Positions 45,262 to 55,093 of a DNA stretch of 64,000 nucleotides are shown piece after piece; the stretch's first letter is position 1, and every line of letters begins with the position of its first letter. A program made the translations under genes and the position numbers. The stretch is from Heliorestis acidaminivorans (GTDB taxonomy: Bacteria > Bacillota > Desulfitobacteriia > Heliobacteriales > Heliobacteriaceae): the NCBI RefSeq assembly GCF_008933955.1, contig NZ_WBXO01000003.1, positions 248,001-312,000 on the forward strand. Reading direction: 5' to 3'. The notes under the pieces were generated by a model. The model saw nothing but the letters and a program-made list of their open reading frames with translations. It was not told the origin of the DNA and searched no databases.

Positions 45262-46036
45262 GATTTCCTCCTATATCGAGAATCAGTTCACCTGATTCTG
45301 TGCCATATATATCTTGAATGATTTCTTTTGTTACATATTGCGGTAAACCGTCATAGACGATTTTGCCTTGCTTTACACCGATAATGCGGTCTGAATAGGT
45401 GAGAGCAACGTTAACCTGGTGCAAATTCACCAGACAAGTGATACCCATCTCATTTGTTACTTTACGCAAATAGTCCATAATAATTTTAGATGCGTTAGGA
45501 TCTAAAGAAGCGATAGGCTCGTCGCATAAAAGCATTTTCGGTTTTTGGATAAGAGCTCTAGCAATGCCAACACGTTGTTTTTGTCCTCCACTTAATTGGT
45601 CACAGCGCTTGTAGATTTGCTCTTCTAGGCCCAGAAGCTCAATAATTTCCAAAGCTCCTTTTTTCTCTTCTTCACTATAAATCCCCAATAGGCCCTTCAT
45701 GGTAGACTTGTAACCTAATCGACCGTGAAGTACATTTTCTATGACGCTCAAAGGATTCACTAAATTATAATGTTGAAAAATCATTCCAATCTTAGAACGA
45801 AGATTCCTGAGTTCTTTTTTGTTCAGTTGTAATACTTTCATACCATCAAATGTTATCTCACCGCTACTTGCCTCAATCATGCGATTTAGACAGCGGAGGA
45901 GAGTTGATTTCCCCGCTCCAGATGGACCGATGATAGAAATAAACTCTCCTTCTTTTACTGAGAAGTTAACATTTGATAACGCTACTGTTCCTGTTCCGTA
46001 CTGTTTGTTGAGATTTTTTACATCTAATAACGTCAT
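45251..46036 (-). CDS. phnC: Phosphonate ABC importer ATPase PhnC
   Basis: A 261-residue ATPase: Walker A IGPSGAGKST, Q-loop F-Q-H-Y-N-L-V, signature LSGGQKQRVGIARAL, Walker B LLCDE and H-loop NLHQV, the last typical of PhnC. It pairs with PhnE at the membrane and PhnD outside. It follows phnD after 23 bases. Confidence 0.94.
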   Translation of the reverse strand: MTLLDVKNLNKQYGTGTVALSNVNFSVKEGEFISIIGPSGAGKSTLLRCLNRMIEASSGEITFDGMKVLQLNKKELRNLRSKIGMIFQHYNLVNPLSVIENVLHGRLGYKSTMKGLLGIYSEEEKKGALEIIELLGLEEQIYKRCDQLSGGQKQRVGIARALIQKPKMLLCDEPIASLDPNASKIIMDYLRKVTNEMGITCLVNLHQVNVALTYSDRIIGVKQGKIVYDGLPQYVTKEIIQDIYGTESGELILDIGGNRGA

Positions 46037-46059
46037 TTTTGTTAACTCCTTTCTGAATA

Positions 46060-47097
46060 TTAATTGGACAATTCTCTTACAGGATTAAACCATTCGTCTT
46101 TTACATCTAAGAAACGCTCATTCCCTGAAGATTTCTGGAAAAGTCCCTTAAAGCTTGAGTCCTTAGGAACGAAAATTCTTTCGTTATTTTTTACTTCATC
46201 ACTCGTAAAAGCGGCTATTAGCGCTTTTTGCGTTTCTTCATCGAGAACATCTGTATTTGTAACAAAGGGTGGGTTAAGAACTGGAGTTACAGAGATTAAT
46301 ACAAACTCTTCGCCTTTTAAGTTAGTAAAGGGGGCGTCTGCGTCTTGACGTATACGATAGACAGCGCCTGGTCGATTCGGGGTGCCAGAAGCATGTTCAA
46401 TGTAGTTGGCTACACAGGTATCACAGAAGGAAGCTATATCAGCTTTATCTGTAAGAAGGTTCACAGTTGTGCCCTGGTGAGAGCCACCATAGAGTACTTC
46501 GCTAAGTAATTTATTGCGTCCACCTTCTAACAAATCTTCGGCTTGCAAGTTCTTCCATTTATCTTTTTGGGAAAAATGATTGACTATGCCTGCTGAAGGT
46601 ACTCTGAAGCCTGAAGTGGAGTTATTAGATACGAAAGAGAATCTTTTTCCTTCTATGTTATCAATGGAAAAAGCAGAGCCATTTCGGTATTGATCTTCAT
46701 TGCCTTTCTTAACTGCTAGCCAGCTATAGTAGACAGCGTCATCTAAAGTTCCAGAAGAGCCGCTATTGACAAACAGTGGTAGGACTTTGTTGTTCTTTTT
46801 GTTAGCTTCAATATAACCTTGTGCTCCCATGTAGGCTATGTGAGCGTTTCCATTTGCTATAGTTTCAATTGCAATAACATAATCTGTTGTAAGTCTATGT
46901 TCTACTTTTCTCCCTGTAGCCTCTTCAATGATGCGGCTGTATTCGTCACGAGCACTTTTGAGATCTTCACCTGATTCGTTAGGATACCAGACCATGACAA
47001 TAGGTCCACTGTCTTTCTTACTGGCTTCTGAAGAACAGCCTGTAAGAATAGAAAGTGATAAAAACATAGCCGCCACTACTAAAAGTAACTTTTTCAC
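46060..47097 (-). CDS. phnD: Phosphonate-binding lipoprotein PhnD
   Basis: A 345-residue substrate-binding lipoprotein (signal ending LSILTGC). Family motifs are M-V-W-Y-P-N-E-S-G-E, V-E-H-R-L-T-T-D-Y, I-A-Y-M-G-A-Q-G-Y and F-V-S-N-N-S-T-S-G-F-R-V-P, the last being the phosphonate-binding loop. GTG start with GAGAGGG six bases upstream. It is the first gene of the phn operon. A 9-base inverted repeat lies just upstream. Confidence 0.92.
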   Translation of the reverse strand: MKKLLLVVAAMFLSLSILTGCSSEASKKDSGPIVMVWYPNESGEDLKSARDEYSRIIEEATGRKVEHRLTTDYVIAIETIANGNAHIAYMGAQGYIEANKKNNKVLPLFVNSGSSGTLDDAVYYSWLAVKKGNEDQYRNGSAFSIDNIEGKRFSFVSNNSTSGFRVPSAGIVNHFSQKDKWKNLQAEDLLEGGRNKLLSEVLYGGSHQGTTVNLLTDKADIASFCDTCVANYIEHASGTPNRPGAVYRIRQDADAPFTNLKGEEFVLISVTPVLNPPFVTNTDVLDEETQKALIAAFTSDEVKNNERIFVPKDSSFKGLFQKSSGNERFLDVKDEWFNPVRELSN

Positions 47098-47129
47098 CTT
47101 TTTCCCTCTCTTTGTTTCTCAATAATTTA

Positions 47130-47166
47130 CATAGCATTCTTTTTGTGTATTATTTGAAATGCTATG
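47130..47166. promoter_or_regulatory. Inverted repeat upstream of phnD
   Basis: CATAGCATT and AATGCTATG are separated by 19 bases, about 35-70 bases before the phnD start. It could be an operator or a leader hairpin. The remaining gene-free stretch 47167-47531 shows no gene that I can support and only AT-rich sequence with a weak CTTGG..CCAAG hairpin near 47430. Confidence 0.4.
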
Positions 47167-47531
47167 TCTTCTAGATAGTACCATATCAGGTTGCTACTTA
47201 CGGTTAAGTTAACTTTAATTGAAGGTAAAGGATGTTAAGGATTAGTAAGCATTGTTAATATGTATGTAAATGTGACGACAAAGCACTTGGTTCTTTCTTT
47301 TTGTACCTTTCGTCCATGTAGGGTGTAGAAAGATGGAGTAAATCCGGCCATTTCTATAGCTCCATTTGATTGGGTCACAGTTTTGTACGCCTATGGGGAT
47401 CGTTTTAGATTTTTTAAAAAAATAAAAGCCTTGGAGTTTTTGAACGCCAAGACCTTGCAAGAGTAAAAAGCAATTTAACAATTTTCATTCTGGCTTTCTG
47501 AATTCAGGGGTCGCATCATGGAGTCACTAAA

Positions 47532-49202
47532 TTATAGCCTCCAAAGTCCCTTCAACTTTTTGAGCAGTTTTTCCTGTCGATTCTCTAAGACCTGCGGTTT
47601 CCATTCGTCTTCTTGTAAGACCTGCGTTGTTAATACAAAAGGACTGACACCTTTGCGAGCAAAATATTCTATCTTTTTGCGCTCAAATTCAAAGTTCTGC
47701 GCCTGGCTATTTTTCTTTTGAGTTAACAACACCAAGTTACTTAAACGATGAACAGCCTTTTCTCTCTCTGCCTGATCAGGAAACCACTTGCACCATTGTC
47801 CATTGGGATCAGGATTCTGCGGCAAAACGTGCTCGATTGTTATTTTCGGATAATTATAGGTTGCTCCTCCTGATGAAAGCACTGCATCTAAGCGTAACAA
47901 CAAGGGCATACGTATCTTGGTAATGTTGTAAACGGGGCCATTTAAGGTTTCCACGATCCTATTGCATTCGTCCATCGTCAATTGCAGTGGAGAAGAAGGA
48001 GCATACATGTCCTCCCCTTTTTGCATGGCCGTCAACAAGCGAGCGTATCGCTCTATACGTTCATTAATATTGAAACGTAAAATAAACAAGCCCATTGCCA
48101 AACGTTCTAAATCGCGGAAGTAGGCTAGTAGCTTAGGGGAATCATTACGATTGTGGGCTAAGTACCAAATAGCAGGAGGTAGCCAGTCATTGTTATCGAT
48201 TCTGTTTAACCAGCCAAATAGCTCATTGATTGCATCGGCGTTAGAAGCATTTTCATAAGTAGCTGTCCGAATGTCGTTCATAGCTTGAGCAAAAGGTATC
48301 AGCACTTCATCAATAAATGCCTTGGCGTTGTTAGTAGGCTTTACATGTTCCCGCACTTCTTGTAGCACTGTTTTTTCAAGTTTCCGCTTTCTATAGATCA
48401 TGCGGATATGGGCAAATAATTCCTTAAATCCATCTCGACCAAGATTATCTTCTTCCGTCTCCCACTTTTTAGTATAGCTATCTTGTATCGACACTGGTAA
48501 ACGACCAATAATATCTGCTTTTAGAATGTCTGAATGAGTCAGATCCAGGCCACGGTCGTTTAATACAGAGAAGATGCGATAGGCCGAATCAAAATCAGGT
48601 GTCCGAACTACCACGAGATAACAGCGGTTGATAACATATTGAGCCAAGCGAACACGTTCTTCTTTTGTCATTTTTTCTAAGCGGTTCAAGTAGTAAATAG
48701 CATTTTTTTGAATCTTGGACTGGCTATCGCTAGTGGGAGTACTCAAGTCTCTTAAGCTAGCCAGGCCACCTTCTTTTTGTATGTATTGTTGAAAAAAAGC
48801 GGCATCTCTTTCGCGGAGAGTCAGCCGATATCGATCGCTTGTCCCAAGTATGGGGCTTCCTTCTTCGTACAGAAATTTCGTGAAATGTTGAGCCATATCG
48901 GGCACGGAAGCTCGTATTGTGGCAAGTAAAATGGTTAGAGTAGTTAACCGTTGTTGGCCGTCAACAACTTCCGCCGATGGTCCATCGCCTTTGATTAAAA
49001 CAATACTTCCCAAAAAATAAGGGTCAAGATTCTCGATAGGAAGTGTTGTATCTTCAAGATAGGGTAAAAAATCTTCCAACAATTCTCCGGCTTCTTCGGT
49101 TGTCCAAGAATAGGGACGTTGATAACGTGGAATGGTGAACACGTAATCATTGCTAAATATTTTTGCAAGTGGTTCTTCTGCCGCTCGTATTGTGACTGGC
49201 AT
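47532..49202 (-). CDS. DUF262/DUF1524 protein (GmrSD-like restriction factor)
   Basis: A 556-residue protein. The N-terminal DUF262 domain has I-P-R-Y-Q-R-P-Y-S-W and the nucleotide-hydrolysing V-V-D-G-Q-Q-R-L-T-T-L motif (about residues 78-88). The C-terminal DUF1524 domain has an HNH-type nuclease pattern: I-E-H-V-L-P-Q-N near 456 and H-R-L-S-N-L-V-L-L-T-Q-K-K-N-S. This is the architecture of GmrSD-type enzymes that cut modified phage DNA. It lies in a block with a type III restriction system. A good site lies upstream (GGAGG). Confidence 0.88.
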   Translation of the reverse strand: MPVTIRAAEEPLAKIFSNDYVFTIPRYQRPYSWTTEEAGELLEDFLPYLEDTTLPIENLDPYFLGSIVLIKGDGPSAEVVDGQQRLTTLTILLATIRASVPDMAQHFTKFLYEEGSPILGTSDRYRLTLRERDAAFFQQYIQKEGGLASLRDLSTPTSDSQSKIQKNAIYYLNRLEKMTKEERVRLAQYVINRCYLVVVRTPDFDSAYRIFSVLNDRGLDLTHSDILKADIIGRLPVSIQDSYTKKWETEEDNLGRDGFKELFAHIRMIYRKRKLEKTVLQEVREHVKPTNNAKAFIDEVLIPFAQAMNDIRTATYENASNADAINELFGWLNRIDNNDWLPPAIWYLAHNRNDSPKLLAYFRDLERLAMGLFILRFNINERIERYARLLTAMQKGEDMYAPSSPLQLTMDECNRIVETLNGPVYNITKIRMPLLLRLDAVLSSGGATYNYPKITIEHVLPQNPDPNGQWCKWFPDQAEREKAVHRLSNLVLLTQKKNSQAQNFEFERKKIEYFARKGVSPFVLTTQVLQEDEWKPQVLENRQEKLLKKLKGLWRL

Positions 49203-49306
49203 GTCGGGAACCTCCTAATTCTTTATCATCTCTAAGAGTAATTGCTTAAAACTTATTTATAGCTAGGGGTAATAATACCTTTTTGATACCTTTGGTAGGG
49301 CTTCCT

Positions 49307-49612
49307 TCAGCGACTGTAAAATTCCTCTCCAAATCGATCGATTTGTTCTTTTAGCCCTGCATGTTCTAATGTGTCGTAATGAATTACGTCAAAAAAGTAA
49401 GGTAGTGGTAGTCGCTCATTTAACTCTGCATGAATCTCCTGCACTATTTCTTCTGTAACATGCTCACCGTAGAGAGCGATGTCCACATCCGATCCTTGCT
49501 TGAAATTGCCCATACTCCGACTCCCAAAGATTACTGCACGCTCGATAGATTGCTTACGCTTTAAGGCATCAAGTATGAGTGCCATACTTCTAGGTGTAAT
49601 GCCAAAGTTCAT
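49307..49612 (-). CDS. MNT-type nucleotidyltransferase (orphan antitoxin-like)
   Basis: A 101-residue minimal nucleotidyltransferase with FGSRSMGNFKQGSDVDIAL, the G-S-x9-D-x-D active site. Such proteins usually act as antitoxins that AMPylate a HEPN ribonuclease toxin encoded next door. No HEPN gene is visible here: 49203-49306 and 49613-49747 are too short. It may be solitary or have lost its partner. It sits between the GmrSD-like gene and the type III restriction genes. Confidence 0.82.
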   Translation of the reverse strand: MNFGITPRSMALILDALKRKQSIERAVIFGSRSMGNFKQGSDVDIALYGEHVTEEIVQEIHAELNERLPLPYFFDVIHYDTLEHAGLKEQIDRFGEEFYSR

Positions 49613-49747
49613 GTTGTTAGATCCTCTCTCTTATACAGAGCTGGTAATGCTTATAAGTTGTAGAAATCTGATAAAAGGACTGGGATAGTCAAACAGCCCA
49701 GTCCTTTTATCTACTTTATAATTTCTCTCGTCCATCTATCAGCTCGA

Positions 49748-52700
49748 TTAACTTCCTATCTTCTGCAAAAAATCATCATAATTCTTAGCTTGCTTAAACT
49801 CTACATCATAGGCAACTGCTTTGAAGTGTAGCTTACCGCATTTTATCTTGGTCTTTTCAACGCTTGTTAAATCTTTTTCGGCTTTGTCAATTTTGGTTTC
49901 CACGATGAAAAAAAGCCTTGCTTTGTCATTCTCACCTTTTCGAATCACGGCCCAGTCTGGAGAGTACTCGCCGTAAGGTGTGTCAATGACAAAGCTACCT
50001 TTCTTGATTTTCGTATATAGGAGTACCTTTTCATCAACGTCTAGCCTTTTGGCAAATTGGAGTTCGCCCTGGCTGTCGAATTTGTAATACTTATGGACAG
50101 CTCTGCGCAGTTCGGCGTTAGTTTGAAACACAAGGGATTTGGCATCATCGAGCATACTTATGTCTATCTGATCTGTTTCAAATATAGTAGATTCGTCAAA
50201 AACATAGCCATCAATAGCTTCATACTTAACGACACCTTTGGCCATATAATCGGTAAGCTTTTCTCTGATGCTTTGCGTTACAAAATCAAGAGTATCTTGG
50301 CTCTTTAGCATATTTACTTTTTCTAGCTTCGATATAATCTTGTAAATGGCTAACCGAGGTAGCATGGTATGATACATGATATAGTTTATGATCTCGAATT
50401 GACTTTTTTGGCTATCCATTCCTTCTAACTCATCGACGAAAATCTGTTGTGAAGGATCGGAGAGACGGAATTTCTTTTGCTCGTCAAAATCTGCCTTGCC
50501 TGTCTCTATGTTGAATTCTAGTCTTACACTTTTAAAACGCAAAAGCTCGTTTAATTCCGTAGCTGTTTCTTCTATGAAAGCTTCACTGTTGATTTTCACT
50601 TGATACATGGTACGCTGTGACATACGTTTGCTCAATTCGTTCAGTAGTCTCTTAAAAAACTCTTCTGATATAAAGCTGTGTGCACCATTTTCAACAGGTT
50701 CTTCATCGCCATTTTTAATGACAATCTTCTTACTACCTTTGGCTTGCATCGCTTCAATAAACTTTTCCTTAATCAGAATGCTGTGTTCCTGAAGTTTAGG
50801 GTTGACGAAGGTTATATTTTCAATATTATTGGCCTTTCGCGTGAGTAAACCTTCCTTGTTAATAATATTTTCTTCAATCAGTTCACTTCTGAAAGATTCG
50901 GCAAGCTCCATAATTTTGTCTTCCGCTATGCCCGCATTCTTTAAGGTATTATAAATCACATCGTAAGTGACTTCATCTTTGTTAAAGCCAGAGTTGTCAT
51001 TAAAGTCTTGCTGAAGAGCGGCGGCAAAATGATCGTAATAATCATTGGCGATGACTGTTAGTTCATTAATCTTTTCATCGGTGCAACGATTACCGTTAAT
51101 ATCAACAGAAAGTCGCAGGCCCCTGCCGATTTCTTGCTTTTTGGCAATGTCGGAGCCACCTTTTTTTAAGGTACACAGGGTGAAGACATTGGGGTTGTCC
51201 CAACCTTCTCGTAAGGCGGAATGAGAAAATATAAAGGCTAAAGGCTCTTCAAAAGATATAAGCTCGTCTTTCTTTTCTAGTATCAGCTCAATGCCTCGAT
51301 CTACATCTTCTTGTGATTTGGCCTTGAGCTTTCCTTCATCCATTAAACTTTCCCAGTTGTCTACTTCTACAGCATTTTTGTTTTTATCAACAGCAAAATA
51401 TCCTTCCCTGACTTTCTGGATATTCTTATACTCCTTAAATAGTTGCGGATATTCCTCGAATAGCTTTTGGCAATTCTTATCGGCAATAATTTTGCTATAT
51501 TCTTCGTCAAAGATTCGCAAGTATTCACCACGACCATCAACAGCGTTACTATCTCTAAATTTGTTGACCGCATCGATGAAGAAAAGACTAAGTACTTTGA
51601 TTTGCTTTCCTTCTTGTAGAATTCTATATTGTTTCTCAAAATGGCTCTTCAAGGCAAGTCGGATCTGTATTCTTATTGTTTCTTCTTCGCCAATATCTGC
51701 ATTGTTTTCTCCGACAGCTAGCTCTATAATATCGTCCCATTTTCCGATTCGAAGTTTCTTTTGTTTATGGGGATCTTCCAGAACAATCATGTTTTTATAT
51801 TGCTGTAATTTACCTGAAGAGATATATAAGGAATCATTGCCTCGAACTTTGACTTGTCTTTTGCGGATTGTCCCACCTTGTTCTACATGGAAGATCTCAA
51901 TCTTGGCATATAGATCTTTGGTGAACTCTACGTAACGAATATAGGGAAAATCTTTCGGTATCGTTCCGTGAACAGTCTTTACTTCTATTTTCTTGACCAG
52001 ATCTTTTTGGAATGCATCATACGAATCAAGCTTGTAGACCTGGTTAAACAATTTTTTATGAGTCGCTGAATAACGCAGTATAAACAAGGGATTGATCAAT
52101 TCGATTGCTTCTAAGGAAGCACTCTTTTTCTTGTTAGTCCCCTCGATTTTCTGTGGCTCATCGATAATTACAATTGGATTGATGTACTTGATATCTTCCC
52201 AGAGAATCTGACCGTATTCATCGGATTGACGGATCTTGTTCGAATCTTTGTTAAAAGCTTGTATGTTCATGATGACGATGCTTAGATCTCTCGACTCAAC
52301 AAAGTTACTACTTATTTTTTTAAGGTTTTTAGAGTCATAGACGAAAGCATGATTATGCATATCTAAACCATGATATATACTTTTGAAATGTTCTCTCAAC
52401 ATTTCAATGCTTTTTTCTACCCCTTTACGGATGGCTATGGTCGGTACTACGATCATGAATTTGGTGAAGCCGTAAGTTCTATATAGTTCTAGAATAGTCC
52501 GTAAATATACATAGGTCTTCCCTGTACCAGTTTCCATTTCTATGGTAAAATTGTGCCCCTTTAGTTCATAGTCCATTAATAGCCTATTTTTAAGTTGTAC
52601 TTCACGCAGATTCTGTAAGAGCCTTGATGGTTTTACAATCTGAGGGTTACGAACTGGGTCGCTTTCTGTAAGTTTCTTGGCTCTACTAATATTATGGTAA

Positions 52701-52813
52701 ATAGTACCCTCAGCTTGACGACTAACGCCATTGAGAAGATTGACGACTGACAATATGGCATCTTGCTGAAAGGGCAGTCCATCTTCAAAATGAAAAGCAA
52801 TGCGGCTGGTCAT
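49748..52813 (-). CDS. Type III restriction enzyme, Res subunit
   Basis: A 1021-residue helicase-nuclease. The superfamily 2 motor has Walker A METGTGKTYVYL (near residue 93), V-V-P-T-I-A-I, motif II I-I-D-E-P-Q, R-Y-S-A-T-H (motif III), A-L-R-E-G-W-D-N-P-N (motif V) and E-I-G-R-G-L-R-L (motif VI). The C-terminal PD-(D/E)xK nuclease is seen as S-P-D-W-A-V and F-F-I-V-E-T-K near residue 950. ATG 52813 has AAGGGGG six bases upstream; the ATG two codons earlier is too close to it. It starts 11 bases after mod and needs Mod for site recognition. Confidence 0.94.
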   Translation of the reverse strand: MTSRIAFHFEDGLPFQQDAILSVVNLLNGVSRQAEGTIYHNISRAKKLTESDPVRNPQIVKPSRLLQNLREVQLKNRLLMDYELKGHNFTIEMETGTGKTYVYLRTILELYRTYGFTKFMIVVPTIAIRKGVEKSIEMLREHFKSIYHGLDMHNHAFVYDSKNLKKISSNFVESRDLSIVIMNIQAFNKDSNKIRQSDEYGQILWEDIKYINPIVIIDEPQKIEGTNKKKSASLEAIELINPLFILRYSATHKKLFNQVYKLDSYDAFQKDLVKKIEVKTVHGTIPKDFPYIRYVEFTKDLYAKIEIFHVEQGGTIRKRQVKVRGNDSLYISSGKLQQYKNMIVLEDPHKQKKLRIGKWDDIIELAVGENNADIGEEETIRIQIRLALKSHFEKQYRILQEGKQIKVLSLFFIDAVNKFRDSNAVDGRGEYLRIFDEEYSKIIADKNCQKLFEEYPQLFKEYKNIQKVREGYFAVDKNKNAVEVDNWESLMDEGKLKAKSQEDVDRGIELILEKKDELISFEEPLAFIFSHSALREGWDNPNVFTLCTLKKGGSDIAKKQEIGRGLRLSVDINGNRCTDEKINELTVIANDYYDHFAAALQQDFNDNSGFNKDEVTYDVIYNTLKNAGIAEDKIMELAESFRSELIEENIINKEGLLTRKANNIENITFVNPKLQEHSILIKEKFIEAMQAKGSKKIVIKNGDEEPVENGAHSFISEEFFKRLLNELSKRMSQRTMYQVKINSEAFIEETATELNELLRFKSVRLEFNIETGKADFDEQKKFRLSDPSQQIFVDELEGMDSQKSQFEIINYIMYHTMLPRLAIYKIISKLEKVNMLKSQDTLDFVTQSIREKLTDYMAKGVVKYEAIDGYVFDESTIFETDQIDISMLDDAKSLVFQTNAELRRAVHKYYKFDSQGELQFAKRLDVDEKVLLYTKIKKGSFVIDTPYGEYSPDWAVIRKGENDKARLFFIVETKIDKAEKDLTSVEKTKIKCGKLHFKAVAYDVEFKQAKNYDDFLQKIGS

Positions 52814-52824
52814 AGGCATCCCCC

Positions 52825-54810
52825 TTAAATAAACTCAACGCGGTATGCTTTTTTCTTCGTACCACTGTTCTTTTTCATTTGTGCTTCTAGTCGTAGCATA
52901 CTGTTGGTTTTTAAGGTAATATCGGCATCAAAGGCACTATCACGGAAAATGATTTTGCTAGGCATGGGTTCTAAGACCGCTATGTTGTCGATAATGGTCT
53001 CTGTTACGTCTTCTTCAAGGCAAACTAAGACTGTATCGGCAAATATATACGTTCTCTCTCCGATAGACGATACTTTTTCTACTTTCGTAGACAGCGGTAT
53101 GTCTCTGTGACGAAGCATGATTTCATAGACTACATCAATGTCTTTAGTACCTAGATTAAAGTCTAGCTTATCCTTGTCGGCCATGGTGCTTTCATCAATG
53201 GTCATTTGTTCTGAATTTATGGCATCGCTGAACCAGCGAATGTTCGTGTCAGCGACTTTGAATACTTTGAAGCCTATGTCAAGATTTTCAATGCCTTCTT
53301 TGTCTTTGTTTTCTTCTAAGATTTTATCTCCTGCTCTGCGGATGCGTTCTTTGCCGATTTCACTTATGTACTTGAATCCAGCTTTGTATGCTTTGCTTTT
53401 TTTATCGCATGATTCTGGCAGTTGTATCATTATAAATTTTCGATTACTACCTTTTTCTGCATTTATTTTCATTACTGAGTGGGCTGTGGTGGAACTGCCA
53501 GAAAAGAAGTCTATAATTATGCTATAATCGTCAGTACTCATCTCAATTATTTGACTTATCATATCTATTGGTTTCGGATTATCGAAAACTATATCTCCAA
53601 ATAAATCTTTTATATAACGTGTATCAACTGAGTTATCGAAATACCAAAAATTATCAGGAACTGAAACATCATCATCTTTTAGATAATCCTTTAAACCAGG
53701 AGGAGTTTTTGGATCTCCGTACCATATTAGATCTTCTTTTTGAAGTCTTAACAATTCACTATGAGATTTTCCCCACCCTCTATTAGGAACAATGCAAGGC
53801 TGTCCTGTATTCGGATTTATAATTGTATAATCTGTAGGGCCACCTTCTCTGGATAAATCAGCATCTTTAAAAACTCCGTTTTCGTCAACTTTATTCCATC
53901 TGCTTAAATGAGCATATTTTGGTCTTTTATATAATTGTTTTATTTCATCCTCAATTTCGTCGAGTGAAAGTCCTTTTTCTTTTAAAGTTAAAAAAGTTTT
54001 GTGAATATCACCTGCTCCTTTTTTGGCAATGCGCCATTCGCTTTCTTTTAGATTTTCCAAGGATTTAGCATAGCATAGTACGTATTCAGTTGTAACACCA
54101 ATAAGCTTCGCTTGGTTTTTATTTGAGTTATTTTTATGAATTAGCCTTGCAATAAAATTCTCTTCACCATAAATCTCGTTACACATTTTTTTCAAATTAT
54201 CCGCTTCATTATCATCGATACTAATAAAGATAACTCCATCATCTGTTAGTAAATCTTTTGCTAACTTAATTCTCGGATACATCATAGATAGCCAGTTTGA
54301 ATGATATCTACCACCACTTTTTTGATTTACAACAAGTCTTTTTCCTGTATAATCCAATTCACCTTCTAATAATGAATTTTCTACTTCACTTACTGAATAT
54401 TTATCTCTATAAATAAAATCTTTTCCCGTATTATAAGGTGGGTCGATATAGATCATTTTCACCTTGTTGTAATAACTATTCCTAAGAAGCTTCAGAACCT
54501 CTAAATTATCCCCTTCAATATACAAGTTTTCTGTCGTTTCAGGATCTTTACTATCCTCTGGTATGTACTTCAAGGTCCTCCCAACAACATCTTGATTGGC
54601 CAGTTTCTTGGCTTCTTCTTTGCCGGCCCAACCAAGTTCATATCGTTCCGATAATTTATCGCTGGCACTTTCAAACTGTCCCAGTTCTGCTTTTAATGCT
54701 TCTATATCAACTTGTCCATCCTTCACAACGGAAGGAAAGAGTTCGGCTAACTTTTTTACGTTTTCGTTGATCGGATTGAAGATTTCTTTTGATACTTTAG
54801 GAAATTCCAT
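52825..54810 (-). CDS. Type III DNA methyltransferase, Mod subunit
   Basis: A 661-residue adenine methyltransferase of the beta class: catalytic D-P-P-Y-N-T-G-K-D-F (about residues 124-133) precedes the SAM-binding D-F-F-S-G-S-S-T-T-A-H-S (about 433-444). The target-recognition region lies between and is more AT-rich than the flanks, as often seen in exchanged specificity domains. It recognises the site and methylates adenine on one strand. The ATG has AAGGGG upstream. A small open frame with an A8 tract ends 34 bases before it. Confidence 0.94.
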   Translation of the reverse strand: MEFPKVSKEIFNPINENVKKLAELFPSVVKDGQVDIEALKAELGQFESASDKLSERYELGWAGKEEAKKLANQDVVGRTLKYIPEDSKDPETTENLYIEGDNLEVLKLLRNSYYNKVKMIYIDPPYNTGKDFIYRDKYSVSEVENSLLEGELDYTGKRLVVNQKSGGRYHSNWLSMMYPRIKLAKDLLTDDGVIFISIDDNEADNLKKMCNEIYGEENFIARLIHKNNSNKNQAKLIGVTTEYVLCYAKSLENLKESEWRIAKKGAGDIHKTFLTLKEKGLSLDEIEDEIKQLYKRPKYAHLSRWNKVDENGVFKDADLSREGGPTDYTIINPNTGQPCIVPNRGWGKSHSELLRLQKEDLIWYGDPKTPPGLKDYLKDDDVSVPDNFWYFDNSVDTRYIKDLFGDIVFDNPKPIDMISQIIEMSTDDYSIIIDFFSGSSTTAHSVMKINAEKGSNRKFIMIQLPESCDKKSKAYKAGFKYISEIGKERIRRAGDKILEENKDKEGIENLDIGFKVFKVADTNIRWFSDAINSEQMTIDESTMADKDKLDFNLGTKDIDVVYEIMLRHRDIPLSTKVEKVSSIGERTYIFADTVLVCLEEDVTETIIDNIAVLEPMPSKIIFRDSAFDADITLKTNSMLRLEAQMKKNSGTKKKAYRVEFI

Positions 54811-54844
54811 TGTTTCAACCCCTTATGAATTTTTTTATACTTCG

Positions 54845-54977
54845 CTAGTAAATCACTCTCAACTTTTTGGGTTTTAGAACAGCCTGTTCAATCATTTTTA
54901 CTTCTTTTAGGCCCTTTTCAATTTTTTTTAGAAGGAGTGAATATAACAGGGCTTTTAAATGTTTCTACTGTACTCAT
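54845..54977 (-). pseudogene. Small ORF with A8 frameshift before mod
   Basis: ATG 54977 has an excellent GGAGGAGG site. The frame reads MSTVETFKSPVIFTPSKKN and stops at 54918 right after a run of eight A residues. If the run were seven, the frame would continue (IEKGLKEVKMIEQAVLKPKK..) to TAG at 54845, giving a 43-residue basic protein ending just before mod. I do not recognise the protein. It may be slippage-controlled, frameshifted or a true 19-residue leader peptide. Confidence 0.45.
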
Positions 54978-55093
54978 ATTTTCCTCCTCCTTATATGTTG
55001 ACTTGTCTTTAGCCATATCATACCACCTTATCTCTATTCGTTTAATAAAACATAGTATCCACAAGATTGTATATTTGTTGAATCTTTGACCCA

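Noticed and set aside
47167-47230. PhoP-like TTAACT/TTAACC boxes before phnD
   Set aside because: Spacing and sequence are too weak for a Pho box claim.
47242-47481. 79-codon open frame between phnD and the DUF262 gene
   Set aside because: No start signal, no family pattern and AT-rich composition; judged a chance frame.
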